Shown here piece after piece: positions 17,722 through 25,537 of a DNA stretch of 64,000 nt. Positions within the stretch are counted from its first letter, which is position 1. The number at the start of each line of letters is the position of its first letter. The notes under the pieces were generated by a model. The model searched no databases, had not been told where the DNA came from, and worked only from the letters and a program-made list of their open reading frames with translations. A program made the translations under genes and the position numbers. Source of the stretch: UBA10649 sp963700745. GTDB lineage: Bacteria > Actinomycetota > Actinomycetes > S36-B12. The stretch spans positions 434,001 to 498,000 of the forward strand of contig CAVOYT010000009.1 of assembly GCA_963700745.1 (NCBI GenBank). Direction: 5' to 3'.

Positions 17722-18174
17722 TCATCGTGGGTCGACCGGGTAGACCAGCGCGGTCGCGCCGTCGATCCGGGTGACCACGACCTCCGTGCCGTCCTCGACG
17801 GCCTCAGAGGTCACGTCGAGGTCCAGTCGGGCCGACCAGATCTCGCCCTTGAGGGTGATCCGGCCGTCGTCCTTGGTGATCTCGCTGAGCGCCTTGGCAC
17901 GGGAACCCGGCAGCGCGTCGACGCCGGTCAGCATCAGCGCATTGTTCTTGCGGAGGTGCTTCAGCGCCACCGGACGAACGAAGGCGATGCCGGCGAGGGA
18001 GACTCCCACGCCGACGATCGCCTGGACCCACAGTGGAGCACCGGCGGCGGCGACGATGGCCGCGCTGCCCGCCCCCACGGCGATCAGTCCGAAGGTGAGG
18101 TCGACGGTGAAGATCTCCGCACCAACGGCGATCAGCGCCGCGATCATCCACAGCAGTGCCGGTGACATGTCCAC
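17722..18174 (-). CDS. NfeD family membrane protein
   Basis: A 150-aa short NfeD. The first 75 residues hold three transmembrane helices (LLWMIAALIAVGAEIFTVDLTFGLIAVGAGSAAIVAAA, WVQAIVGVGVSLAGIAFV). The C-terminal OB-fold is LTGVDALPGSRAKALSEITKDDGRITLKGEIWSARLDLDV. NfeD proteins act with stomatins in membrane quality control. The gene is first in the nfeD-stomatin operon. The ATG at 18168 (MSPALLW) is an alternative start. Confidence 0.85.
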   Translation of the reverse strand: MDMSPALLWMIAALIAVGAEIFTVDLTFGLIAVGAGSAAIVAAAGAPLWVQAIVGVGVSLAGIAFVRPVALKHLRKNNALMLTGVDALPGSRAKALSEITKDDGRITLKGEIWSARLDLDVTSEAVEDGTEVVVTRIDGATALVYPVDPR

Positions 18175-18240
18175 CTCCTCCCGTTCACTGTAGCCCGAAT
18201 ACCGCGCACGGACCCGGCGGGAACCTGACAGGCTGACCCG

Positions 18241-18582
18241 ATGACTCGACGCAGCCCCGGTGCCTTCTGGGTGTACCTGTCCGTCGCGGCGATCGGCCTG
18301 CTGGGGACCGCGTGGTTCAACCTCCAGAGCATCCGCGAGCCGAGCGGCGAACCGTTCCTCTCGGCCTGGTTCGCCAACCCCTCGGTGACGTCGCTGTCGA
18401 TCGACCTGCTGGCCACGGCGAGTGCGGCGTCGATCTTCATCATCCTCGAGGGCCGCCGACTCGGAATTCGCTGGTACTGGCTGTATGTGGTCCTCTCGTT
18501 CATCACCGCGGTCGGATTCACCTTCCCGCTCTTCCTCGCCGTGCGCGAACGGCGACTGGCCCAGGTCTCGGAGGCAGCATGA
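18241..18582 (+). CDS. DUF2834 domain-containing membrane protein
   Basis: A 113-aa protein with three transmembrane helices. The pattern AFWVYLSVAAIGLLGTAWFNLQSI, followed by two helices with a WYWLYVVLSFITAVGFTFPLFLAVRER end, matches DUF2834. Function is unknown. CAGGCT lies 6 bp before the ATG, a leaderless-type start. It overlaps the VOC gene by ATGA, so the two are co-translated. Confidence 0.75.
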   Translation: MTRRSPGAFWVYLSVAAIGLLGTAWFNLQSIREPSGEPFLSAWFANPSVTSLSIDLLATASAASIFIILEGRRLGIRWYWLYVVLSFITAVGFTFPLFLAVRERRLAQVSEAA

Positions 18583-18975
18583 ACGTCACGGGCATCCACC
18601 ACCTCACCCTGACCGTCAGCGACGTCGAGACGAGCGCCGAGCTGGTACCTGCGGCTGCTCGGGCCCGCCGACGTGGTGCGGCGCGAGGCCCCGGGCTGGC
18701 GCCGGATCCGGATGGCCTGGCCCAGCGGCATCGTCATCGGGGTCACCGCGCATGACGCCACGCCGCCGGGCGAGGGGTTCGACCACGCGCGCATCGGCCT
18801 GGATCACGTGGGCCTCGCGTGCTCGTCCGAGGCCGACGTCCGCGACTGGGCGGCTCGGCTCGACGAGCTCGGCATGACGCGGGGCCCGGTCGAGGACGTG
18901 CCCTACGGCTGGGCGGTGACCGCGCGGGACCCGGACGGGATCGCGGTCGAGTTCTTCTGCAGCAAGCCTGGCTAG
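18579..18975 (+). CDS. VOC (glyoxalase/bleomycin resistance) family protein, one frameshift
   Basis: About 131 aa. The N-terminus NVTGIHHLTLTVSDVETSAE continues in the next frame as WYLRLLGPADVVRREAPGWRRIRMAWPSGIVIGV. The second beta-alpha-beta-beta-beta unit follows: RIGLDHVGLACSSEADVRDWAARLDELGM, then GWAVTARDPDGIAVEFFCSKPG. The metal-ligand positions look present as H in HHLTLTV, H in LDHVGLA and E in IAVEFF. One extra base near 18640 splits the frame. VOC proteins bind metals and act on or sequester small molecules; the substrate is unknown. Confidence 0.8.
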
Positions 18976-18985
18976 CACTGGCGCT

Positions 18986-19030
18986 TCCGCAATTGCGGAG
19001 GAATACTACTCCGCATGACGTATCTGCGGA
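18986..19030 (+). promoter_or_regulatory. Palindromic operator and -10 box of the molybdate operon
   Basis: TCCGCAATTGCGGA (18986-18999) is a perfect 14-bp palindrome. The same half-sites recur as TCCGC (19010-19014) and GCGGA (19026-19030), spanning the start codon. Between them AATACT (19002-19007) lies 7 bp before the ATG at 19015. A protein bound here would block the promoter. The operon's first gene has a DNA-binding domain and a molybdate-type TOBE domain, making autoregulation by molybdate plausible. Confidence 0.55.
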
Positions 19031-19404
19031 TCTCCGAAGCGGCTGAACTCCTCGCCGTGAGTGACGACACGGTGCGGCGATGGATCGAATCCGGACGACT
19101 CGCCGCTGGCCCGGAGGCGACCGGACCCCGGACCGTCGACGCCGCGAGCGTGGCCGCCCTGATGGCCGAGCAGGCCCCGGCCACGCCGGCCGTCGTCCAC
19201 CAGTCCGCCCGCAACCGGTTCCCGGGGATCGTGACGCGGGTCGAGAAGGACGGGGTCATGGCCCTCGTCGAGATCCAGGCCGGCCCCCACCGCGTCGTCT
19301 CGCTGATGAGCCGGGAGGCTGCCGACGAGCTGGGCCTGGCCCCCGGCGTGCCCGCCGCCGCGAGCATCAAGGCCACCAACGTGGTCGTGGACATCGAGAG
19401 ATGA
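19015..19404 (+). CDS. HTH-TOBE molybdate-responsive regulator/molybdopterin-binding protein
   Basis: A 129-aa protein. Residues 4-50 are an excisionase/MerR-like helix-turn-helix (LRISEAAELLAVSDDTVRRWIESGRLAA). Residues 65-128 are a TOBE (Mop) domain (RNRFPGIVTRVEKDGVMALVEIQAGPHRVVSLMSREAADELGLAPGVPAAASIKATNVVVDI) that binds molybdate or tungstate. It lies first in the mod operon and overlaps modA by ATGA. The palindrome over its own promoter suggests it senses molybdate and regulates import. A purely storage role for the TOBE part is the alternative. Confidence 0.85.
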   Translation: MTYLRISEAAELLAVSDDTVRRWIESGRLAAGPEATGPRTVDAASVAALMAEQAPATPAVVHQSARNRFPGIVTRVEKDGVMALVEIQAGPHRVVSLMSREAADELGLAPGVPAAASIKATNVVVDIER

Positions 19405-20153
19405 CGTCCCCACGCCACCTGAGCGTGCTGCTGGCGGCCTTCGCGCTCGCCCTGACCGGATGCTCGGCAAGCTCGGCAGCCGACACCACGTTGACTGTCT
19501 CGGCCGCCGCATCGCTCACGGAGGCGTTCACCGACCTGGCGGCGGAGTTCGAGACCGACCATCCAGGAGTGCGAGTCGCCCTCAACTTCGCGGGTAGCAG
19601 CGCCCTCGCGGAGCAGGTGAACGCGGGAGCGCCGGTCGATGTCATCGCTACCGCGTCCGCCGCCACGATGGCGACCGTCGAGGACGCAGGGAACGCGAAG
19701 GATCCCCGGGCCTTCGCCACCAACCGGCTCACCGTCGTCGTCCCGAAGGGCAACCCGGCCGGGGTGTCGGCCCTGGCCGACCTGGCGAACGCCAAGGTGC
19801 GAACCGCGATCTGCGCCCCCCAGGTGCCGTGCGGTGCAGCCACCGAGCAGCTGCTGCAGCGCAACGGGATCAGCATCAACGCGGTCACCCTCGACCCCGA
19901 CGTGAAGACGGTGCTCGGACGGGTAGCCGCGGGAGAGGTCGATGCCGGCCTGGTCTACGTGACGGACGCATCATCGGCGAAGTCGGACGTGGAGCCCATC
20001 GCGATCCCCGATGAGACCAACGAGTCCACCGACTACCTCATCGCCACGGTCGACGCCACACCCCACTCCGACCTCGCGGCCGACTTCATCTCCCTCGTCA
20101 CGGGTGCCATCGGACAGCAGGCCCTCGCCGACCGTGGATTCGCAGCGCCATGA
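19401..20153 (+). CDS. modA: Molybdate ABC transporter substrate-binding lipoprotein
   Basis: A 250-aa lipoprotein with the signal MTSPRHLSVLLAAFALALTGC, lipidated at Cys21. The mature part matches ModA: TLTVSAAASLTEAFTDLAAEF, NFAGSSALAEQVNAGAPVDVIATAS with the oxyanion-binding Ser residues, and GLVYVTDA near the end. It captures molybdate or tungstate outside the membrane and delivers it to ModBC. It overlaps the genes on both sides by 4 bp (ATGA). Confidence 0.93.
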   Translation: MTSPRHLSVLLAAFALALTGCSASSAADTTLTVSAAASLTEAFTDLAAEFETDHPGVRVALNFAGSSALAEQVNAGAPVDVIATASAATMATVEDAGNAKDPRAFATNRLTVVVPKGNPAGVSALADLANAKVRTAICAPQVPCGAATEQLLQRNGISINAVTLDPDVKTVLGRVAAGEVDAGLVYVTDASSAKSDVEPIAIPDETNESTDYLIATVDATPHSDLAADFISLVTGAIGQQALADRGFAAP

Positions 20154-20953
20154 CCCGCAGCCGCGCAGCGCAGCGCATGCCCTGGTACGTCGTCGTGCCC
20201 GGCCTGCTCGCGGTGGCCTTCCTCGCGCTCCCGCTGGCCGGGCTGCTTGGCCAGGCGCCGTGGGGCGACATGTGGTCGCTGCTCACCTCCGAGGAGGCCC
20301 TGGTCGCCCTGCGACTGTCGCTCGTCACGTCGGTCCTCGCAACCGTCGTCGCCGTCGCCCTGGGGATCCCGCTGGCCCTGCTGATGGCCCGCGGCCGTGG
20401 CTTCGGAAACCCATGGGTGCGTGCCCTGGTGATGCTGCCACTGGTCCTCCCGCCCGTCGTCGGCGGCGTTGCCCTCCTGATGGCCTTCGGCCGACGCGGC
20501 TTGGTCGGTCAGTGGCTCTACGACGGGTTCGGGGTCCAGATCCCGTTCACGACGTCCGCCGTCGTCATCGCCGAGGCGTTCGTGGCCATGCCGTTCCTGA
20601 TCATCACCGTCGAGGGAGCGCTCCGATCCAGTGACGGGCGCCTGGAGCAGGCGGCCACCACCCTCGGGGCCAGCCGGTGGACGGTGTTCCGTCGTATCAC
20701 CCTGCCGCTGATCGCACCGTCCATCGCGGCCGGCGCCGTCCTGTGCTGGGCTCGGGCCCTCGGGGAGTTCGGGGCGACCCTGACCTTCGCGGGGAGCTTC
20801 CCGGGCGTGACGCGGACGCTGCCGCTGGCCGTGTACTCCGCCCTCGACGTGGACCGGTCGCAGGCCATCGCCCTCAGCGTGCTGCTGCTCCTGGTCTCCG
20901 TCGCGATCCTGGTCTCGCTGCGGGGTCGGTTCTTCACCGGGCTGCACCGATGA
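20150..20953 (+). CDS. modB: Molybdate ABC transporter permease
   Basis: A 267-aa membrane protein with six transmembrane helices. It carries the binding-protein-dependent permease motif EQAATTLGASRWTVFRRITLPLIAPSIAAGAVLCWARALGEFGATLTFAG; the EFGATL ending is diagnostic of ModB and CysT-type permeases. Earlier helices include LSLVTSVLATVVAVALGIPLALLMARG. It is coupled to modA and modC by ATGA overlaps. Confidence 0.93.
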   Translation: MTRSRAAQRMPWYVVVPGLLAVAFLALPLAGLLGQAPWGDMWSLLTSEEALVALRLSLVTSVLATVVAVALGIPLALLMARGRGFGNPWVRALVMLPLVLPPVVGGVALLMAFGRRGLVGQWLYDGFGVQIPFTTSAVVIAEAFVAMPFLIITVEGALRSSDGRLEQAATTLGASRWTVFRRITLPLIAPSIAAGAVLCWARALGEFGATLTFAGSFPGVTRTLPLAVYSALDVDRSQAIALSVLLLLVSVAILVSLRGRFFTGLHR

Positions 20954-22008
20954 CCGGCCTGAACGCGCGGATCGTGGCGGCGCGCGGCGAGTTCGAGCTG
21001 GCGGTCGAGCTGTCGGCGGCGCCCGGCCGCATCACCGCCGTCCTTGGTCCCAACGGCGCGGGGAAGTCGACCCTGCTCAGCGCCCTGGCCGGGCTGCAGG
21101 CGATCGACTCCGGCCGCATCGCCATTGCCGGTGCGGTCGTCGATGAGGTCGATGCCGGGATCTTCGTTCCTCCCGAGCAGCGCCGCATCGGTTTCGTGTT
21201 CCAGGACTTCCTGCTGTTCCCCCATCTCTCGGTGCTCGACAACGTCGCCTTCGGACCGCGCAGCCGGGGCGAGGGCGATGCTCGCCGTCGGGCCCAGGAC
21301 TGGCTGGCGCGCCTCGACATCGCCGAACTCGCCGAGCGGCGGCCGGCCTCCCTCTCCGGAGGGCAGGCCCAGCGGGTGGCCATGGCGCGCGCCCTCGCGA
21401 CCGAGCCGGACCTGCTCCTGCTCGACGAGCCGCTCGCGGCCCTGGACGCGTCGACCCGGCTGGACGTGCGACGCGAGCTGCGCACCCACCTCAGCACGTT
21501 CCCCGGGGTCACCCTCATCGTCACCCACGATCCGCTCGATGCCCTGGTCCTGGCCGACGACATGGTGGTCCTCGAGGCCGGCCGAATCACCCAGCGAGGC
21601 TCGGTCGACGAGGTCGCGGCACGCCCGGCCACTCCGTACGTGGCGACGCTGATGGGCGCGAACCTGATCCACGGATCGGCGGACGGGGGGCGGGTCCAGG
21701 TCCCCGACGGGACAGCGATCACGATCGCGGACAAGACGCTCACCGGAGAGGTCGTGATCGTCATGCGCCCCGAGGCGATCTCCCTCCACCGGGCCCATCC
21801 GGAGGGCAGCGCGCGGAACGTCTGGCCGGTGGTGGTTCGCGAGCTCGAGCCGCGTCTCGACCGCATCCTCGTCCACGTTGACGGACCGCCGAGCCTGGTG
21901 GTCGCCGTGACACCGGCGGCCGTGGCGGACCTGGACGTCACGCCGGGAGCGCGTATGTGGGCCAGCGCGAAGGCCCTGGATCTGGACGCCTACTCGCGTC
22001 CAACCTGA
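20950..22008 (+). CDS. modC: Molybdate ABC transporter ATP-binding protein
   Basis: A 352-aa ATPase with Walker A GPNGAGKSTLL, Q-loop IGFVFQDFLLFPHLSVLDNVAFG, signature SLSGGQAQRVAMARAL, Walker B LLLLDEPLAALD and the switch His in LIVTHDPLDAL. The C-terminal 130 residues contain a TOBE-type regulatory domain, as in ModC. The stop codon lies inside the first copy of a 14-bp tandem repeat. It powers molybdate import with ModAB. Confidence 0.92.
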   Translation: MTGLNARIVAARGEFELAVELSAAPGRITAVLGPNGAGKSTLLSALAGLQAIDSGRIAIAGAVVDEVDAGIFVPPEQRRIGFVFQDFLLFPHLSVLDNVAFGPRSRGEGDARRRAQDWLARLDIAELAERRPASLSGGQAQRVAMARALATEPDLLLLDEPLAALDASTRLDVRRELRTHLSTFPGVTLIVTHDPLDALVLADDMVVLEAGRITQRGSVDEVAARPATPYVATLMGANLIHGSADGGRVQVPDGTAITIADKTLTGEVVIVMRPEAISLHRAHPEGSARNVWPVVVRELEPRLDRILVHVDGPPSLVVAVTPAAVADLDVTPGARMWASAKALDLDAYSRPT

Positions 22009-22027
22009 ATAGACCAACCTGAATAGA
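22000..22027 (+). repeat. 14-bp perfect tandem duplication over the modC stop and ung promoter
   Basis: CCAACCTGAATAGA occurs twice head to tail (22000-22013, 22014-22027). The first copy supplies the modC stop codon. The second creates TAGAGT (22024-22029), which lies 6 bp before the GTG of ung and fits a -10 box for a leaderless transcript. Confidence 0.75.
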
Positions 22028-22035
22028 GTCGACCC

Positions 22036-22713
22036 GTGCCGGCGCCCATCGACGAACTCGTCCATCCCAGCTGGGCTCCGGCCCTGGCACCCCACCAGGA
22101 GCAGTTCACCGAGATCGGCGCCTTCCTGCGTGCCGAGTCAGCAGCGGGGCGGCCGTGGGCACCGGCCGGCGCGAACATCCTGCGCGCCTTCGACCAGCCG
22201 CTCGACGACGTGCGTGTGCTGATCGTCGGCCAGGACCCCTACCCGACGCCCGGACATGCTGTCGGCCTGTCGTTCTCCGTCGCCCCGGAAGTGCGTCCGC
22301 TCCCGAGGAGCCTGCAGAACATCTTCCGCGAGCTTCGTGACGACCTCGACCTGCCCGCACCGGTCAATGGCGATCTGACGCGGTGGACACGGCACGGCGT
22401 GATGCTGCTGAACCGGGTGCTGACGGTTCGCTTGGGCGAGCCCGGCAGTCACCGCGGGATCGGCTGGGAGCCGATCACGGCCGCCGCCATCGCCGCCCTC
22501 GTCGGGCGGCTGGACGCCCCGCTCGTCGCGATCCTCTGGGGCCGCGATGCCCAGTCGTTGACTCCCGACCTTCCGGACGTGCCGATCATCGCCAGCGCGC
22601 ACCCGAGCCCGATGTCGGCGGACCGTGGCTTCTTCGGCTCGCGACCGTTCAGCCGCGCGAACGCGGAGCTCGAGGAGCTCGGCGCCGACGGCATCGACTG
22701 GTCCCTGACCTAG
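22036..22713 (+). CDS. ung: Uracil-DNA glycosylase, family 1
   Basis: A 225-aa UNG of normal length. The water-activating motif is VLIVGQDPYPTPGHAVGLSFSV with Asp67. The DNA-intercalation loop is ASAHPSPMSADRGFFGSRPFSRAN with the catalytic His. MLLNRVLTVRLGEPGSHRGIGWE contains the uracil-recognition Asn. It removes uracil from DNA. A second, family-5 UDG is encoded at 55.8-56.5 kb, giving complementary activities. The GTG start is supported by TAGAGT 6 bp upstream. Confidence 0.95.
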   Translation: MPAPIDELVHPSWAPALAPHQEQFTEIGAFLRAESAAGRPWAPAGANILRAFDQPLDDVRVLIVGQDPYPTPGHAVGLSFSVAPEVRPLPRSLQNIFRELRDDLDLPAPVNGDLTRWTRHGVMLLNRVLTVRLGEPGSHRGIGWEPITAAAIAALVGRLDAPLVAILWGRDAQSLTPDLPDVPIIASAHPSPMSADRGFFGSRPFSRANAELEELGADGIDWSLT

Positions 22714-22715
22714 CC

Positions 22716-22785
22716 GCCACTCGTCGAGTGGCTCGTTGTGGCTGAGGTTCAGACACCCGGGACCGCCACGTCCGGCCACTCAACG
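22716..22785. repeat. Palindromic element C between convergent genes
   Basis: An 8-bp stem around a single T (22716-22732, GCCACTCG and CGAGTGGC) lies within a larger imperfect inverted repeat: 22722-22742 matches the reverse complement of 22765-22785 at 16 of 21 positions. It starts right after the ung stop and faces the DUF3817 gene. It is probably a bidirectional terminator; its build is like elements A and B but the sequence differs. Confidence 0.5.
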
Positions 22786-22817
22786 AACGGGGGTGGCCGT
22801 ACGGGACTGGCGAGCGA

Positions 22818-23147
22818 TCAGGAGGGGAGTAGATCGCGGTTCTTGAGGTCCTTGTGGACGGCCGCCTCGGCGAAGAACGACGCGAACGGGATGGTGCCAG
22901 CGATCAGGATGAGCAGCGTGCGTCCGACGCTGTACCGCACCCGGAAGGCGAGATCGACGCCGGCGACGAGGTACAGGAAGTACAGCCATCCGTGAGCGAT
23001 CCACAGGTACCCGTAGAGCGATGGCCGGGCGTCCGGGTTGCCGTAGTCCAAGAACAACCGGCCCACCACGAGCCAGACGAATGCGGTCGCCAGCACGACA
23101 CCGGTGACCCAGGCCATGATGCGATAGCGCAGGAACGCACCACTCAT
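22818..23147 (-). CDS. DUF3817 domain-containing membrane protein
   Basis: A 109-aa protein with three transmembrane helices: YRIMAWVTGVVLATAFVWLVVGRL, GYLWIAHGWLYFLYLVAGVDLAFRV and RTLLILIAGTIPFASFFAEAAVHK. The HGWLY and FFAE motifs mark DUF3817, widespread in actinobacteria with no known function. Its start overlaps the stop of the upstream kinase gene by 4 bp. Confidence 0.8.
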   Translation of the reverse strand: MSGAFLRYRIMAWVTGVVLATAFVWLVVGRLFLDYGNPDARPSLYGYLWIAHGWLYFLYLVAGVDLAFRVRYSVGRTLLILIAGTIPFASFFAEAAVHKDLKNRDLLPS

Positions 23148-24076
23148 CGCCAGCCTCCGGGAACCTCGTCAGCATGCGGAGGGTCGGCGCCGGGACGCTG
23201 GCACGTGACCCCCGCCACCGCGATGCCGTAGCGGGCCGCCGCCACCAGCTGGTCGGTGTCGGAGATCTCGGCGCGACCAAGTCCGCTGTGCATCCACGCG
23301 GCGAGGAAACCGCCGCTGAAGGAGTCACCTGCCCCCACCGTGTCGACGACCGGCACGCGTGGCACGTCGATCACGATGTCGACGGCTGGCTCGCGCCGGC
23401 CGGACGTGATGACATGGACGCCGTTCGAGCCGTCGGTGAACAGCACTACCGAGTCGGTCGCGGCCGCCATGTCCTGCGCTGCGGCGACCGGTCCTACCCC
23501 CGGGTACAGGTACTCGAGGTCGTCGCCGCTCACCTTCACGATGTCCGCCCGGTCGATCACGGCGGCGAGGGAGGAACGCAGCAGCGGCAACCGGTCGACG
23601 CTCGGGCGGCAGTTCGGGTCGATCATGACGAGCTGGTCGTCTGTGGCGGCCCCCACGACGGCGACCAGCGCGTCCGCGAGCGGCTGCATGACGAGGGCGA
23701 GCGTGCCCGCGTGGATGGCCGTCGTCCTGCCGTCGACGTGCGCGAGCGCCATCTCGGGGGTGACGGTGGCGGCGGACGTCCCGTCGAGCATGAATCGGTA
23801 GGTGGCAGCGCCGCTGTCGTCGATCTGGGCGATCGCCAGCGTCGTGGGTTCGGGAACCTGCTCTCCCAGGCCGAGTCGCACGCCGTCCCGCTCGAGCAGC
23901 CGCATGATGCGCTGGCCGAAGGGATCCGTCGAGACACCGCCCAGGAAGCTCGATTCCAGGCCGAGTCGCGCGACCGTCCGGGCCGTGTTCAGCGGTCCAC
24001 CACCGACCACCGATGTCACTTCGCCCTCGGCGTCCACGATGATGTCGACGAGCGCCTCGCCGATGACAGTGATCAT
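23144..24076 (-). CDS. PfkB family carbohydrate kinase (fructokinase-like)
   Basis: A 310-aa ribokinase-family enzyme. It has the N-terminal signature VVGGGPLNTARTVARLGLESSFLGGVSTDPFG and the C-terminal PfkB signature VVDTVGAGDSFSGGFLAAW, with the catalytic Asp in GAGD. ISGDDLEYLYPG and LFTDGSNGVHVI fit the ATP site. It phosphorylates a sugar or sugar-like alcohol; fructose is the usual guess. The ATG at 24076 begins the conserved MITVIGEALVDII and follows a TAGCCT box by 8 bp. It is upstream of and overlaps the DUF3817 gene. Confidence 0.85.
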   Translation of the reverse strand: MITVIGEALVDIIVDAEGEVTSVVGGGPLNTARTVARLGLESSFLGGVSTDPFGQRIMRLLERDGVRLGLGEQVPEPTTLAIAQIDDSGAATYRFMLDGTSAATVTPEMALAHVDGRTTAIHAGTLALVMQPLADALVAVVGAATDDQLVMIDPNCRPSVDRLPLLRSSLAAVIDRADIVKVSGDDLEYLYPGVGPVAAAQDMAAATDSVVLFTDGSNGVHVITSGRREPAVDIVIDVPRVPVVDTVGAGDSFSGGFLAAWMHSGLGRAEISDTDQLVAAARYGIAVAGVTCQRPGADPPHADEVPGGWR

Positions 24077-24127
24077 GATGGGCAAGGCTAGTCGACCGAT
24101 CCCCGCCAGCAGCGGCCAAGGAGTCCA

Positions 24128-24524
24128 ATGAGCGTGTTCACGAACGAGGAGATCGAGTATCTGCAGTCCCAGCGCATGGCGCGCCTCGCCACGGCGTCAC
24201 CGACCGGCCAGCCCGACGTTGCCGCAGTGACCTTCGGGGTCGACGGGGACACGATCGTCAGCGGCGGCTTCGACATCACGAAGACGGTCCGCCACGGCAA
24301 CCTGCTGAAGAACCCGCGGGCCGTGATCGTGATCGACGATCTGGCTTCCGTGGATCCGTGGTCGCCGCGCGGCGTGAAGGTCCGCGGCGCCGCGGCGATC
24401 GAGGAGGGCACCGGGGGTCTGCGGATCCGGATCACCCCCGAGGTGATCTGGAGCTGGGGCATCAATGCCGTCGGGGAGAAGCGATTCCTACGGCGTCGAG
24501 CGGCGCGAGGTCTCAGCCACGTAG
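24128..24524 (+). CDS. PPOX class F420-dependent oxidoreductase, one frameshift
   Basis: About 131 aa of the split-barrel flavin/F420 fold: NEEIEYLQSQRMARLATASPTGQPDVAAVTFGVDGDTIVSGGFDITKTVRHGNLLKNPRAVIVIDDL, then VRGAAAIEEGTGGLRIRITPEVIWSWGI. The conserved tail is RFYGVERREVSAT, reached by dropping one C near 24487; without this the frame continues with unrelated sequence. Such proteins bind F420 or flavin and reduce unknown substrates. AAGGAG stands 4 bp before the ATG, so this gene has a true leader. Confidence 0.8.
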
Positions 24525-24534
24525 CCGGTCGACA

Positions 24535-25254
24535 TCAGACCGCGCGACGCGACTCGATCCACAGCCAGCGCAGGTACACCGCGATCCCGAACGCGGCGAA
24601 CACCCACCACTGGAAGGCGTAGAAGAAGTTCTGCAGCGGGAACGGCACGTCCGCGGTCTGGACGGTCGGCTCAACCGGCAACGGCGCCGGCGCGACCATC
24701 GGGTCCTGCGACTGCAGGACGATGAACCCGGGCAGGACGTCGGCCTGCCACAGCTCGGCCAGCCGATCATGGGCGATGGATGCCACGGTGCCGGCGTCCG
24801 ACTCCGCGTCCGCGTAGAACGCCTCATCGGGCTGGAGCACGCCCGTCACGGCCACGTCACCCGCCGGCGGGATCGCACCCGGACTGGTCGCCTGCGGCAG
24901 CGATCCGCGGAGGACGGCGACCACCCGCCCGTCGGCCAGGTCCAGGCCCGTCACGATCCAGACCCCCGCCTCACCCTCGTGCACGCGGTCACCCACTGCC
25001 ACCTGACGGTCAGGGTCGTAGCGACCGTCGGCAAGAACCGGGCGGCCGATGCCCTCGGCCGGGACCTCGGTGCCGTCGTCGTCCCCGAAGACGTCCTCCA
25101 CAGGGATCGGCTGAGCGATCGCCGCCCGCTCGGCGGCGAGGATGGTCTGGGTGCGGTCCCACTGCCAACGGCCCAGCAGGATGGCCAGGACCACGAAGAG
25201 CAGTACCACCACGGCGGCGACGATCCATCGCGGCGTCAGCGCCAGGCGGAGCAT
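24535..25254 (-). CDS. SURF1 family protein (cytochrome oxidase biogenesis)
   Basis: A 239-aa protein with a transmembrane helix at each end, the SURF1 layout: PRWIVAAVVVLLFVVLAILLGRWQWDR at the start and LQNFFYAFQWWVFAAFGIAVYLRWLWIESR at the end. The LGRWQWDR and NFFYAFQWWVFA motifs are diagnostic. SURF1 helps assemble haem-copper oxidase. The start at 25254 is preferred over an upstream ATG at 25278 because GTAGGA precedes it and the extra residues are not conserved. It is followed by the PPOX gene on the other strand. Confidence 0.88.
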   Translation of the reverse strand: MLRLALTPRWIVAAVVVLLFVVLAILLGRWQWDRTQTILAAERAAIAQPIPVEDVFGDDDGTEVPAEGIGRPVLADGRYDPDRQVAVGDRVHEGEAGVWIVTGLDLADGRVVAVLRGSLPQATSPGAIPPAGDVAVTGVLQPDEAFYADAESDAGTVASIAHDRLAELWQADVLPGFIVLQSQDPMVAPAPLPVEPTVQTADVPFPLQNFFYAFQWWVFAAFGIAVYLRWLWIESRRAV

Positions 25255-25258
25255 GGTC

Positions 25259-25537
25259 CTACTTTCCGGCGGAGTCATCCGCTTCGTCTGCCTCGCCCCG
25301 CTTGACCGCGTCCTCGGTGCGCTGGCGGTCGAGAGCCTGCTCCCGGTCGTCCCGGCCGTAGGGGAGATTGGGGTCGATCTTCTTCATCTGCTTGGACATC
25401 GACTTCCACAGGAAGAAGATGGCGATCCCCAGCAGCAGGACGAACAGGCCCGCGATCGGACCGGCGTCATCGATGAGAGACCGTTGCTGGTCGGGATCCG
25501 TCGTCTCGGCGAGCAGCAGTGACAACGTCGTGATCAT
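25259..25537 (-). CDS. Small single-pass membrane protein, function unknown
   Basis: A 92-aa protein. There is one transmembrane helix at about residues 27-45 (IAGLFVLLLGIAIFFLWKSM), preceded by a short extracytoplasmic end. A highly charged cytoplasmic tail follows (KQMKKIDPNLPYGRDDREQALDRQRTEDAVKRGEADEADDS). I do not recognise the family beyond the frequent actinobacterial position between mca and SURF1. It overlaps mca by 4 bp (ATGA) and lies 4 bp before the SURF1 start, so the three are one operon. Confidence 0.65.
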   Translation of the reverse strand: MITTLSLLLAETTDPDQQRSLIDDAGPIAGLFVLLLGIAIFFLWKSMSKQMKKIDPNLPYGRDDREQALDRQRTEDAVKRGEADEADDSAGK

